Source: Pleurocapsa sp. MO_226.B13 (GTDB taxonomy: Bacteria; Cyanobacteriota; Cyanobacteriia; Cyanobacteriales; Xenococcaceae). From it: DNA of 53,781 nt. The notes beneath the pieces were generated by a model that did no database searches, was not told the DNA's origin, and saw nothing but the letters and a program-made list of their open reading frames with translations. The stretch is taken from the NCBI GenBank assembly GCA_030064795.1, contig JASJEI010000012.1:1-53781 (forward strand). Reading direction: 5' to 3'. Positions 46,290 through 53,781 of this stretch are shown here, one piece after another. The first letter of the stretch is position 1. Every line of letters begins with the position of its first letter. The position numbers and the translations under genes are program-made.

Positions 46290-47089
46290 CATCTTTAATT
46301 GCGACTAATGGTCTTACTTGGCAAGAAAAACGCAGCGGGTTCCCTAATTTTGAATGGGGAAAATATGTCTCACCAGTTCAGCAAATCTTGCTCGACCCTT
46401 CAAATCCCAACCGCCTACTGGCGTTTACAGGTAATCAAAGAATATCAGATGCTGGCGGTCGCGATCGAGGCAAGGTTTATGAAAGTGTTGATGGCGGAGA
46501 AAACTGGCAGGAGATTGCTAATATTGGCAATAGCGATCGCCAAAAAGAAGAAAATAATATCTTTGATGTTAGTTTTGCTGGGACATCTTCAACTCGGCTC
46601 TCTGCTGCTACCGAAAGCGGACTTTTTCGCAGTGATAATTCTGACTTTTATTCTTTAGTACCAGGTTCAGAAGGTAATCCCCGTGCTATTACCAGAATGG
46701 ATTTTGTAGACGGCGATACATTCTATAGCGTCAACAGTAAAAGCGATCGCGAGTCCGAGCGAGGCATTTGGAGGTACGATGCTGGCAACTGGACGCAATT
46801 AACTAGCGATCGAGCTGATGGCTCGACACCCTTTTGCTGGGTGTCAGATGTTCCAGTCGATCCTCGAAATCCAGAGCGGGTTATGGCTGCAACCGATCAG
46901 AATCCCTTTTTATCAGTGTCAGAAGCTACTGGTGTTTGGAAATCAGAAGATGGCGGTAAAACCTGGAGTAATTTTAGCGATGGTTTAGCGGTGCGACGAG
47001 TCGATAATATTCAGTTAAAGCCAGATTCTTCTGGCACAGTCGCGATCGGAACTACTGGTGGTGGCAGCTATATAGGCCGTCTGCCTTGA
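46290..47089 (+). pseudogene. beta-propeller (BNR/Asp-box, sortilin-like) protein, C-terminal fragment
   Basis: The propeller similarity starts at about 46290 with TNGLTWQEK, half of an Asp-box, and continues with ESVDGGENWQEI, GLFRSDN, GVWKSEDGGKTWSNF and ends GTTGGGSYIGRLP. Full proteins of this type are several hundred residues longer at the N-terminus and secreted; here there is no signal peptide. The ATG at 46211 would give 292 aa, but its first 28 residues overlap the antisense glycosyltransferase fragment and look unrelated. Most likely a 3' remnant created by a rearrangement at about 46275-46300. Confidence 0.65.
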
Positions 47090-48148
47090 TTAGAGTGAGT
47101 TTAATGCTGCCAATTTATTTAATACATATTGATACAATTGCGGATTATTTTGTTGTTTAAATAAGGTTGCAGATTTTTGCAAACATTTAACTGCCAAGGC
47201 TGTTTCTCCTATAGTTTGATAGACCAAACCCAAGTTACCATAGGCTTCGGCATAGTCATTTTCGATCTCGATCGCAGCCTGATGATTGGCGATCGCCTGT
47301 TGATAGTCTTGAATCTTGCTATAGGCAATAGCACGATTGTAATAAGCTTCCGCATATTGGGGATCGAGTTCAATTGCTTGAGAAAGATCGGCGATCGCCT
47401 GTTGGTATTGTCCGTCTGCTAAATAAGTCGTGCCTCGATTATAGTAGGTAGGTGCGTGGCGATGATTGTAGTTAATAATCTGGGTATAGTCGGCGATCGC
47501 TTGGGAATAAACTTGAGTTTTATGATAAACATTGGCTCGATTATAATAGGATTCGAGGTCTTGCGGATTTAATTCAATGGCGCGATCGTAATCTAAAAGT
47601 GCTGCGGGATATTGCCCGATCTTATTATATGTATTGGCACGATTGTAATAAGCTGCCGCATCTTCTGGATTCAAAAGAATCACTTGAGAATAGTCCGAAA
47701 TTGCCTGTTGATATTGATTTAATTTATTCTGAACCAGACCCCGATTGTAATAGGCTTCTAGATACTGGGGATTGATTTCAATGGCGCAATTGTAGTCGAA
47801 GAGTGCCTGGGGATATTGCTCTAAACGACTATAAATAGTGCCACGATTGAAATAAGCTTTGGCATAATTGGGACATAGATCGATTACCTGACTATAATCG
47901 GCAATTGCCTGTTGATTTTCAGCCAGTAGTCCATAGCTATAAGCCCGAAACATATAAGCTAAAGTCTGTTGGTCATCCCGTTGCAAAATAGCATCTAAGT
48001 CTTTGATTCCCGCATCATAATCACCCTGACTAAGATAAATTTCACTCCTAGCATAATAGGCTTCAATATTGTCAGGATCTTGTTCGAGAATCAGATTTAA
48101 TTGTGACAGTTGGCTTTGTTCGTTCGGTGATGCCGATGTTGTGTCCAT
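47090..48148 (-). CDS. tetratricopeptide-repeat protein
   Basis: 352 aa from the ATG at 48148 (MDTTSASPNEQSQ); a frame from 48211 would add residues derived from the adjacent TnpB remnant. It consists of about nine TPR units of 34 residues with YYNRG/ALADY-type consensus (AYFNRGTIYSRLEQYPQALFDYNCAIEINP and relatives), so it is a protein-protein interaction scaffold. No other domain or membrane segment is seen. The stop lies directly against the end of the propeller fragment. Related to the TPR protein at 49106-50473, with the TnpB remnant between them. Confidence 0.88.
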   Translation of the reverse strand: MDTTSASPNEQSQLSQLNLILEQDPDNIEAYYARSEIYLSQGDYDAGIKDLDAILQRDDQQTLAYMFRAYSYGLLAENQQAIADYSQVIDLCPNYAKAYFNRGTIYSRLEQYPQALFDYNCAIEINPQYLEAYYNRGLVQNKLNQYQQAISDYSQVILLNPEDAAAYYNRANTYNKIGQYPAALLDYDRAIELNPQDLESYYNRANVYHKTQVYSQAIADYTQIINYNHRHAPTYYNRGTTYLADGQYQQAIADLSQAIELDPQYAEAYYNRAIAYSKIQDYQQAIANHQAAIEIENDYAEAYGNLGLVYQTIGETALAVKCLQKSATLFKQQNNPQLYQYVLNKLAALNSL

Positions 48149-48170
48149 AAATTTTGATAATTCAAGCTTG

Positions 48171-48821
48171 CTAGCTCTTAATTCTAAAATTAATTTGACC
48201 ATTAGACACACAAGTTAACCAATTATTTAAACCAGGATTAATTATTAAAGCGTTATCTTGATTTAACTTGGATATTTCAATCTCTTTGCTGTAGACAAAT
48301 TCAAAATAGAAACACTTGTTTTTTGGTAGTATTCTTAGTTCTTTGATCTTTGTAAAATCAAGATTACTAGGCATTGGAATATAGAAGCTGTCCAAACCAA
48401 ACCAGCGTTCACAGGTCTTGCCCAGTGGTACTCTTATCTTATTGTCTCCTAGCTTCAGTGCTTGCTTTGGGTAGCTAACTGTCGCCAGACCACCTTTCTT
48501 TCTATAGTTAGGTATTCTTGGTTGATTTTTAAATTCTCCTTGGCGATAAGCTTTGATTAAACCTTTATATGATTTAAATGATTTGGCTACTGTTCTGAGT
48601 ATTTGTTGTGCAGCCTGAGAATACAATACTTTGTAGTGATAACTGAATTTATACTCCTTCTCTAAGTCATATTTATCAATTATCTTTTTAGCTTTAAAAT
48701 ACAATTGTCTAGCATAATATATTCCCATATTACTGAGTTTATGCGACTCTTCACATAGAAATATTAGAATGCTATTTAAGTCGTTATTTCGACTAGCTAG
48801 AACTTGTTGACAACCGTACAT
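48171..48821 (-). pseudogene. tnpB: IS200/IS605 TnpB remnant (N-terminal part, catalytic Asp lost)
   Basis: 216 codons from ATG 48821. Typical TnpB order: LCEESHKLSNMGIYYARQ, YSQAAQQILRTVAKSFKSY, then the beta region (GKTCERWFGLDSFYIPMP) and the start of RuvC-I. In active TnpB the RuvC-I motif reads IGIDxGLNN; here it is IINPGLNN with Asn195 in place of Asp. The frame ends 20 residues later, so the rest of RuvC, the zinc finger and the right end are missing. The TATAAT box at about 48850 on the minus strand is probably its old promoter. A nuclease-dead relic; no TnpA nearby. Confidence 0.85.
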
Positions 48822-48874
48822 TTAAATCTTCTTGAACTAAAGGAATTATACTATATTTCGGGATAGTTAAAACT

Positions 48875-48921
48875 GACGAGCGACCCCGCGCCACCTGCGG
48901 GTGTAAGGGAACGCGCTCGTC
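48875..48921. repeat. inverted repeat upstream of the TnpB remnant
   Basis: Arms GACGAGCG and CGCTCGTC enclose a second small stem (CCCGC/GCGGG). It is 54 bp upstream of the TnpB ATG, where the left end of a TnpB element would be. The remaining sequence to 49105 holds only minor palindromes (CTCCGCAGC... GCGCAGGGG). Confidence 0.5.
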
Positions 48922-49105
48922 GTGTCTCCAAACCGCCGTTTGGCTTGCAGAGCAATCTCCGCAGCTTTAGCGCAGGGGCTTTACACTCTTTTTGGTAAAT
49001 TTCTCTAAGAGCGATAATCCTTGCTATGCGGTAATACTAGAAATAGTATTTTAGATCGATTCCCGAAAATAGCTAAACAAATAATCATGACTTTCAACTT
49101 AGCAA

Positions 49106-50473
49106 TTATCCAGCGGTTTGCCGATCGCCATATAAAATTAGAATCTTGGCAAAAACTTGGTCGGCTGTATTTTTTTTGCCCTGTTTTTGAAATAAATCCG
49201 CAGCCAAGCTTAAGTCTTTAATCGCTTTTTCGTGTTTTTGAATGAGGTGATAAACTAACCCTCGATTGTAGTAGGCATCGCTATAGTTAGGATCGTAAAA
49301 AATAGCTTGGGTATAATCAGAGACTGCACTTTGATAGTTCTCTATTTTCTTATAGGCATTACCTCGATTATTATAAATAAGCGCGGAGTTGGGTGTAATT
49401 TGTACTGCCCGATCGTAGTCGGCGATCGCCTCGGAATATTGACCGAGACAACTATAGGTAATACCTCGATTGTAATAAGCACTACCATGTACTGAATTGA
49501 GACTAATGCAACGGTCGTATTCAATAATTGCCTGGCGGTATTCTTCGAGAAAGCAGTAAGCATTGCCGAGATGATAAAAGGCTTCGGCATCATTGGGATT
49601 TAGCTCGATGGCAATAGAGTAATCGGCGATCGCCCTAGCAAAATCTTTTAACTTACCATAGACATTACCGCGCTGTTTGTAGGCGCAAACTAATTGAGGT
49701 TTGAGGCGGATAACCTCGTTATAACTGGCTATAGCATTACGATAATCTTTTAGTTGACTATATTCGTTGCCTTGACGATAAATTGACTGCCAGTCATCGG
49801 GATTGAGTAAAATTGCTTGGCTATAATCTATGATGGCGCGATGGTGATGTTTGAGGCTGGAGTTGGCGTTGCCTCTATTGCTATAAGCTTTGGCATGGTC
49901 GGGGTCGAGTCGTATTACCTCGGTAAAATTAGCGATCGCCTCTAGGTAATTTTCGAGGCTACTATGAATATTCCCTCGATGATAATATGCAGCCGTGTTA
50001 TTAAAGTCTAATTCTATGACCCGATTGAAATCCGAGAGTGCTTGTTGATATTGTCCCAAGATACTGTAGGTACAGCCACGATTGTAATAAGCTTGAATGT
50101 AGTTAGGATTAAGCTCGATCGCCTGAGTAAAATCGGCAACTGCTTGTTGATAATTTTTTAAAATTCCGTAGGCATAACCACGACTGCGATAAGCTCTAGC
50201 TAATTGAGGAGAAAGACGAATTGCCTCGGTGTAGTCGGCAATTTCTTGGGTAAAGTTTTTCATCTCACCATATGCATAACCTCGGATTAAATATGCCTTG
50301 GTATTTTGAGGGTCTAGTTCGAGGACGGTATCAAAATCTTTAATCGCAGCTATGTAGTCTTTTAACTTGAGATAAGTTTTGCCACGCTTGTAGTAAGTGT
50401 CGATTAAATCTTGATTGAATTTGGCGATCGCACGACGATAAATCGTTTGGGAGTTCTTTCTTTTCGCCTTCAT
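49106..50473 (-). CDS. tetratricopeptide-repeat protein
   Basis: 455 aa from ATG. About twelve consecutive TPR units (TYYKRGKTYLKLKDYIAAIKDFDTVLELDP and relatives), ending in a short non-repeat tail (LILYGDRQTAG). A basic N-terminus (MKAKRKNSQ) precedes the repeats, with no signal peptide. It is a scaffold protein with unknown partners. The repeat consensus (YYNRGxxYxxLxxYxxAIxDYxxAI) is very close to that of the TPR protein at 47090-48148, so the two are likely paralogues split by an IS event. Confidence 0.9.
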   Translation of the reverse strand: MKAKRKNSQTIYRRAIAKFNQDLIDTYYKRGKTYLKLKDYIAAIKDFDTVLELDPQNTKAYLIRGYAYGEMKNFTQEIADYTEAIRLSPQLARAYRSRGYAYGILKNYQQAVADFTQAIELNPNYIQAYYNRGCTYSILGQYQQALSDFNRVIELDFNNTAAYYHRGNIHSSLENYLEAIANFTEVIRLDPDHAKAYSNRGNANSSLKHHHRAIIDYSQAILLNPDDWQSIYRQGNEYSQLKDYRNAIASYNEVIRLKPQLVCAYKQRGNVYGKLKDFARAIADYSIAIELNPNDAEAFYHLGNAYCFLEEYRQAIIEYDRCISLNSVHGSAYYNRGITYSCLGQYSEAIADYDRAVQITPNSALIYNNRGNAYKKIENYQSAVSDYTQAIFYDPNYSDAYYNRGLVYHLIQKHEKAIKDLSLAADLFQKQGKKNTADQVFAKILILYGDRQTAG

Positions 50474-50740
50474 GATGTCCGAAAATTAACCAATGGTTAT
50501 AACAGAGGTCAGACCCCACATAATTTTCACCAGTGCGATTTACTCTTATTCCAATGCCAGCAACCTGTTGGAATTGCTCACCTCAACTCCTTCGTCCCAT
50601 GGCGAAGTAATCTGTGACAACTAAATCAAAACGCTTTTTTGAATAAAAAGACACAGCAATTAGCCTTAGACAATTTTCCGAACCAATGATTTGCGATCGA
50701 TAAACTGTTGCCTACTACGCTTAGTACAACCCAGCTCGAT

Positions 50741-50777
50741 CTAGAAAGTTGAAAGCGAAAAGCTCTTAACTTTCTAG
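50741..50777. terminator. hairpin at the 3' end of tatA
   Basis: CTAGAAAGTT (50741-50750) and AACTTTCTAG (50768-50777) are perfect ten-base arms; the second arm overlaps the tatA stop codon. There is no T run, so it may act as an mRNA 3'-end stabiliser rather than an intrinsic terminator. Confidence 0.55.
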
Positions 50778-51040
50778 GATTCAGTAGCCGAACTATCTTT
50801 TTGCTCTGCTGGATTGAGATCTCCAGCACTTTCCAGCTTGGCATTCATACTGACAGATTCTTCTATTTTTCGCGCTTCTTTTTTAAATTCATTTTCAAAT
50901 TCTTTGGAAGCGTCTTGGAAACTGCGGAGAGTTTTGGCAACACTACGACCGATTTCGGGCAATTTTTTCGGCCCAAATACTAACAGAGCTACAATGGTAA
51001 TCAGAGCCATTTCTGGTAATCCAATGCCAAAAATGTTCAT
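50774..51040 (-). CDS. tatA: Sec-independent (Tat) translocase subunit TatA/TatE
   Basis: 88 aa. Single N-terminal membrane helix (IFGIGLPEMALITIVALLVFG) followed by the hinge FGPKKLPEIGRSVAKTLRSF and an amphipathic, then acidic, tail: the TatA layout. It forms the pore that moves folded proteins across thylakoid and plasma membranes. It lies 120 bp downstream of psbH on the same strand, a neighbourhood seen in other cyanobacteria, and may be co-transcribed. Confidence 0.93.
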   Translation of the reverse strand: MNIFGIGLPEMALITIVALLVFGPKKLPEIGRSVAKTLRSFQDASKEFENEFKKEARKIEESVSMNAKLESAGDLNPAEQKDSSATES

Positions 51041-51160
51041 TATGCTAAATTCCTATAGTTTTAATTAATTAAATAAACAAACGCTCGATCCTCAACAGGG
51101 CGAGGATCGAACCAAACTATTAGCTAATTCAATAGTTAATCAATTTGAAGTCGCACTTGT

Positions 51161-51364
51161 CTATCGACTCAAACTTCTCCAGTCAACATCAACTCCTTCT
51201 AGAATTAAGGAAGAATTATAAAGTTGCAGAATAATCAACAGGAATACTAAAAACAGAGCCATAAAAACTCCCATCAATAGTGTTGTTCCCCAACCAGGTG
51301 CTACTTTACCGTATTCAGAATTTAAAGGCTTGAGGAGATTCCCCAAACGAGTTTCTTGTGCCAT
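51161..51364 (-). CDS. psbH: photosystem II protein H
   Basis: 67 aa. Small subunit of photosystem II needed for stable assembly near CP47. The sequence has the typical N-terminal [24 protein letters not shown], one membrane helix ([21 protein letters not shown]) and the lumenal tail [16 protein letters not shown]. The cyanobacterial form lacks the N-terminal phosphorylated extension of plants. Divergent from psbN with 83 bp between the starts. Confidence 0.97.
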   Translation of the reverse strand: MAQETRLGNLLKPLNSEYGKVAPGWGTTLLMGVFMALFLVFLLIILQLYNSSLILEGVDVDWRSLSR

Positions 51365-51447
51365 AGTCCAATAACGATCTAATATCGGGTTTTTCGTAAT
51401 CTTCTGTAATATTATAGAGGAAGACTAATCACAATTTATATTTACTT

Positions 51448-51579
51448 ATGGAACCCGCAATAGTTCTTAGCGTTAGTATAGGGGCTATAGTAGTCGCTAT
51501 CACTGGATATGCTATTTATACAGCTTTTGGCCCTCCATCTGCTGAACTTGGAGATCCTTTTGAGGATCACGAAGATTAA
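51448..51579 (+). CDS. psbN: PsbN protein
   Basis: 43 aa (MEPAIVLSVSIGAIVVAITG, then YAIYTAFGPPSAELGDPFED and HED), short enough to be easily missed. One membrane helix followed by the invariant FGPPS.ELxDPFEDHED end. PsbN acts in photosystem II repair and assembly rather than as a core subunit. It is encoded opposite psbH, the classic arrangement; the 83-bp gap must contain both promoters. Confidence 0.97.
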   Translation: MEPAIVLSVSIGAIVVAITGYAIYTAFGPPSAELGDPFEDHED

Positions 51580-51701
51580 AGGTTGCTAATTGACAAGATT
51601 AAGTCAGTAATGCAACTGTTCAAAGCTATTAGCTATTAGCTATTAGCTCTCAAATACTTTTTATAGTTCGATCTAGCAACATTAAAAGAAAAAAAGAAGT
51701 T

Positions 51702-51736
51702 AGTCAGGAGTGATATATTACTATTACCTCCTGACT
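51702..51736. terminator. bidirectional intrinsic-type terminator
   Basis: Perfect nine-base arms AGTCAGGAG and CTCCTGACT around 17 bases. On the plus strand it is followed by TTTAAATT; on the minus strand by AACTTCTTTTTTTCTTTT. It lies between convergent psbN and the hydrolase gene and should serve both, most clearly the hydrolase. Confidence 0.75.
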
Positions 51737-51742
51737 TTTAAA

Positions 51743-52648
51743 TTAGTTGACTCCTGCTTGGTTCAAAACAGGTAGCCAGTTGAGAATTTTGCTATTGACG
51801 GCTTCAGGTTTTTCATCGTGGGGACAATGCCCCGCATCGGGTATAACTTGGAATTGCACATCGGCACTGGTTGCTGCTAAATCTTGATAGATTTTTGCTC
51901 CCGTAACGGGTGTCCAGGGGTCTTTTTCACCCCAGATTACCAGCAAAGGACGCTGAAGATCGATCAATAATTCATCGGGAGACTTTCCTGCGGGTGCAGT
52001 CAAAACTGAAGCGAAAACTTTTTGTGCGCCAGCGTCACAGGATGGTTGATAGAGCATTTCTACTAATTCGTCAGTTACCGCATTGCGATCGCGATAAACT
52101 TGATAGAGTGTGCGACGAATTTGGCTTTTGCGACGAATATTATCAAAGATAAACTGACCAGTTAGAGGAGAACTAATTAATTTGGCGAATCCTTTCATGA
52201 CTAAACCCAAGACGGGGTTAAGATCTCCAGGACGATGATTTAACCCCCCCGCGCAGTTGATTAAGACTCCTCCCGCAGCAATTTCAGGATAGTCGGTAAC
52301 TAACATTAAACCGAGCAAAGCACCGATGGAGTTACCGATAAATACAGTAGGTTCGTTGATATGTTCAGACCAAAAGTCTTTGATTTGCTCCTGCCATAAT
52401 TCCAGAGTATAGTCCAAGGGAGCTTTATCTGACCCCCCAAAACCTAACAAGTCGATGGCAAAAACCCGATAACCCTCCGCTGCTAATACTGGTATGTTTT
52501 TTTGCCAATGTCCGATAGATGCGCCAAAGCCATGAATTAGTAACAATGGTTTACCCTCACCTGCTACTGTGTAGCGAATTTTATGACCTTGCCACTGCCA
52601 GTCTAACTCTTCAGGGCGATCGCTTCGATCTAACGATGTCGTAATCAT
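51743..52648 (-). CDS. alpha/beta-fold hydrolase
   Basis: 301 aa. The catalytic triad is visible: nucleophile in VFIGNSIGALLGL, Asp in VIWGEKDPWTPV and His in IPDAGHCPHDEKPE; the oxyanion-hole motif is LLIHGFGASIGHW. The sequence is close in style to cyanobacterial and plastid hydrolases related to chlorophyll dephytylase/pheophytinase, which would suit the photosystem II neighbourhood, but substrate specificity cannot be read from it. No signal peptide. Convergent with psbN. Confidence 0.9.
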   Translation of the reverse strand: MITTSLDRSDRPEELDWQWQGHKIRYTVAGEGKPLLLIHGFGASIGHWQKNIPVLAAEGYRVFAIDLLGFGGSDKAPLDYTLELWQEQIKDFWSEHINEPTVFIGNSIGALLGLMLVTDYPEIAAGGVLINCAGGLNHRPGDLNPVLGLVMKGFAKLISSPLTGQFIFDNIRRKSQIRRTLYQVYRDRNAVTDELVEMLYQPSCDAGAQKVFASVLTAPAGKSPDELLIDLQRPLLVIWGEKDPWTPVTGAKIYQDLAATSADVQFQVIPDAGHCPHDEKPEAVNSKILNWLPVLNQAGVN

Positions 52649-52769
52649 AAGATTTTATTATGTCTGATTTTCTTGTACTTTTGTATCGATCGTACAGAAA
52701 ATAAGCAGCAAAAAAAAGGTTACTTCAAAAAAGTCCCTTTGACCAAGATGGCGATCGCCAATCTGCCCC

Positions 52770-52863
52770 AATACTGTTCGGTTAACAAAGTTATGTGTTG
52801 AGACAAGCAAGGGGAGCAGGGGGAGCAGGGGGAGCAGAAAATAAGACTTATCCGAACAGTATT
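52770..52863. repeat. 94-bp inverted-repeat unit with internal GGGGAGCAG repeats
   Basis: AATACTGTTCGG (52770-52781) and CCGAACAGTATT (52852-52863) are perfect 12-base terminal inverted repeats. Inside are three tandem GGGGAGCAG units (52811-52838). It is MITE-like in size, but no target-site duplication is evident. It lies in the 554-bp gap upstream of the hydrolase; the rest of that gap (52864-53202) has only a CTAGCGGCGATCGCCACTAG palindrome near 52900. Confidence 0.65.
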
Positions 52864-53202
52864 AGAACCTGCCCTATGGCACTTTCATCTGAGCCTCTAA
52901 CTAGCGGCGATCGCCACTAGCCATAGGTTAAAACAAGCACATTTACTCAGAAAAGTAAAAACATTACTGGGTAAGGATTTCAAAATGTGCAACTTAAGAG
53001 TTAAAGGAATAACTTAGAGCGTTTTATGTGATTTATATCATTCTGTAGTACAACATAAGTCACAATATTTTTAATTAAGCATAGATAAAGTTGGATGGTT
53101 AGAAGATAAAGAATAGATAAAGTAGCCAAAATTTCAGAGGCTTATCTTCTCAAAAAGAAAATCAAATAATTTTCAAACTATAAAAAAATACCATTCAATA
53201 GC

Positions 53203-53754
53203 ATGATAACCAACCAATATTTTAGTACAAAATTTACAATTACCGATGATTGGGGTGGCAGTTACAGGGTTGTTTTAGACTTAGAAGCACTTTCCACGGT
53301 TAAAGATTGGAAAATTGGCGTTTCACTTCCTAATGACTATAAAATCGACCAAATTTATGGTGCAGAGTTAACTCAAGAAGACAATAATAAATATATTTCA
53401 GGAGTAGATTGGAACAAAACTTTAGACCGAGGCAACACAACGGCAATTGTTCTAATTATTGACGAAGGTGGCAGCAATTCTGCACCGATCCTACCGCAAT
53501 TATTATTTGATAGTTTTGTCGATAATGCTACTGCCAAAAGTAGTGAAAAAATCATTTATGTAGACAGTGATTTTGGTGGCAATTTAGAAAAAGCGATCGC
53601 TGCTGCTAATGATGGCGATTTAGTTCAATTAGGTAGTAATACTTACTATACTAGGGGCTACAAAAAAGTTAGTCAAAGTTGGTCAGCCTTATTCAAATGG
53701 ATAAGTTTTAGCCAGAGGTTATTGCCCGCCGACCGCCCCAATTGTGAGGGGTAA
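53203..53754 (+). CDS. carbohydrate-binding (CBM2-like) plus beta-helix protein, 3' part apparently interrupted
   Basis: 183 codons. Residues 1-95 resemble a bacterial CBM2-type carbohydrate-binding module (FTITDDWGGSYRVVLDLEAL, DWKIGVSLPNDYKI, SGVDWNKTLDRGNTTAIVLII). Residues 118-148 begin a right-handed beta-helix/pectate-lyase-like domain (IIYVDSDFGGNLEKAIAAAN, DGDLVQLGSNTYYT). After about residue 150 (near 53655) the sequence loses that character and ends quickly, so the beta-helix is cut short. An insertion at about 53655 is likely, but the window ends before it can be seen. No signal peptide. Confidence 0.6.
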   Translation: MITNQYFSTKFTITDDWGGSYRVVLDLEALSTVKDWKIGVSLPNDYKIDQIYGAELTQEDNNKYISGVDWNKTLDRGNTTAIVLIIDEGGSNSAPILPQLLFDSFVDNATAKSSEKIIYVDSDFGGNLEKAIAAANDGDLVQLGSNTYYTRGYKKVSQSWSALFKWISFSQRLLPADRPNCEG

Positions 53755-53781
53755 GCGTGTCAAAGTCCCCAAATTCGTAGG

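Noticed and set aside
47090..50473. Periodic ~100-base DNA similarity resembling a repeat array
   Set aside because: The periodicity is the 34-residue TPR unit in two coding genes, not a CRISPR or satellite array.

Overview
The window is cyanobacterial chromosome. Evidence: psbH and psbN, the pipX-pipY pair, pxcA, carotenoid isomerase crtH, the fbp-tal-zwf-opcA carbon-metabolism cluster, and very frequent HIP1-type GCGATCGC octamers. The moderate-to-low GC content, long repeat-bearing intergenic gaps, large haemagglutinin-like exoproteins and RTX-type protein suggest a unicellular or colonial/baeocytous lineage with a large genome. I cannot name a genus from sequence alone. No rRNA, tRNA or CRISPR array was recognised.

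Layout. 1-3.4 kb: the start of an IS630-type transposase running off the left edge, then a very large unrecognised protein (minus). 3.7-9.2 kb: fbp-tal-zwf-opcA on the minus strand, the oxidative pentose phosphate/Calvin cycle switch module, ending in a good terminator. 9.7-14.9 kb: small conserved cyanobacterial proteins, the lipid pair plsX-fabH, a PBP4-type D,D-carboxypeptidase and a small membrane protein. 15.3-21.4 kb: a DUF2237 protein, crtH, an S26 protease, a secreted Gly-Glu-repeat protein, a UGT-type glycosyltransferase and a PKHD dioxygenase. 21.5-26.2 kb: ribonucleotide reductase (minus) with two NrdR-like boxes upstream, pipX-pipY and a YihY/BrkB membrane protein.

26.4-43.3 kb is an accessory zone. 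It holds a secreted unknown protein, a PAP/fibrillin protein, a decayed fragment of a two-partner-secretion (TPS) exoprotein, a helicase-like ATPase, pxcA, an EF-hand/RTX protein, a SulP transporter, and two tandem TPS exoprotein genes. One TPS gene is frameshifted. The other carries a roughly 190-bp insertion in its 5' region that is an inverted copy of the tail and 3' flank of the secreted unknown gene 16 kb away.

43.6-53.8 kb: an arsenite methyltransferase and an AAC(6')-like acetyltransferase. Next comes a scrap yard of gene fragments (glycosyltransferase 5' part, beta-propeller 3' part, TnpB with its catalytic Asp lost) around two TPR proteins. Then come tatA, psbH and divergent psbN, an alpha/beta hydrolase, and a carbohydrate-binding/beta-helix protein that appears interrupted near the right edge.

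The most noteworthy signals are the inverted-copy insertion at the TPS locus, the frameshifted and decayed TPS paralogues, the tandem NrdR boxes 42 bp apart, a composite dispersed repeat that sits in gene 3' gaps, and the large unrecognised protein at the left. I did not find a clearly new multi-gene system.
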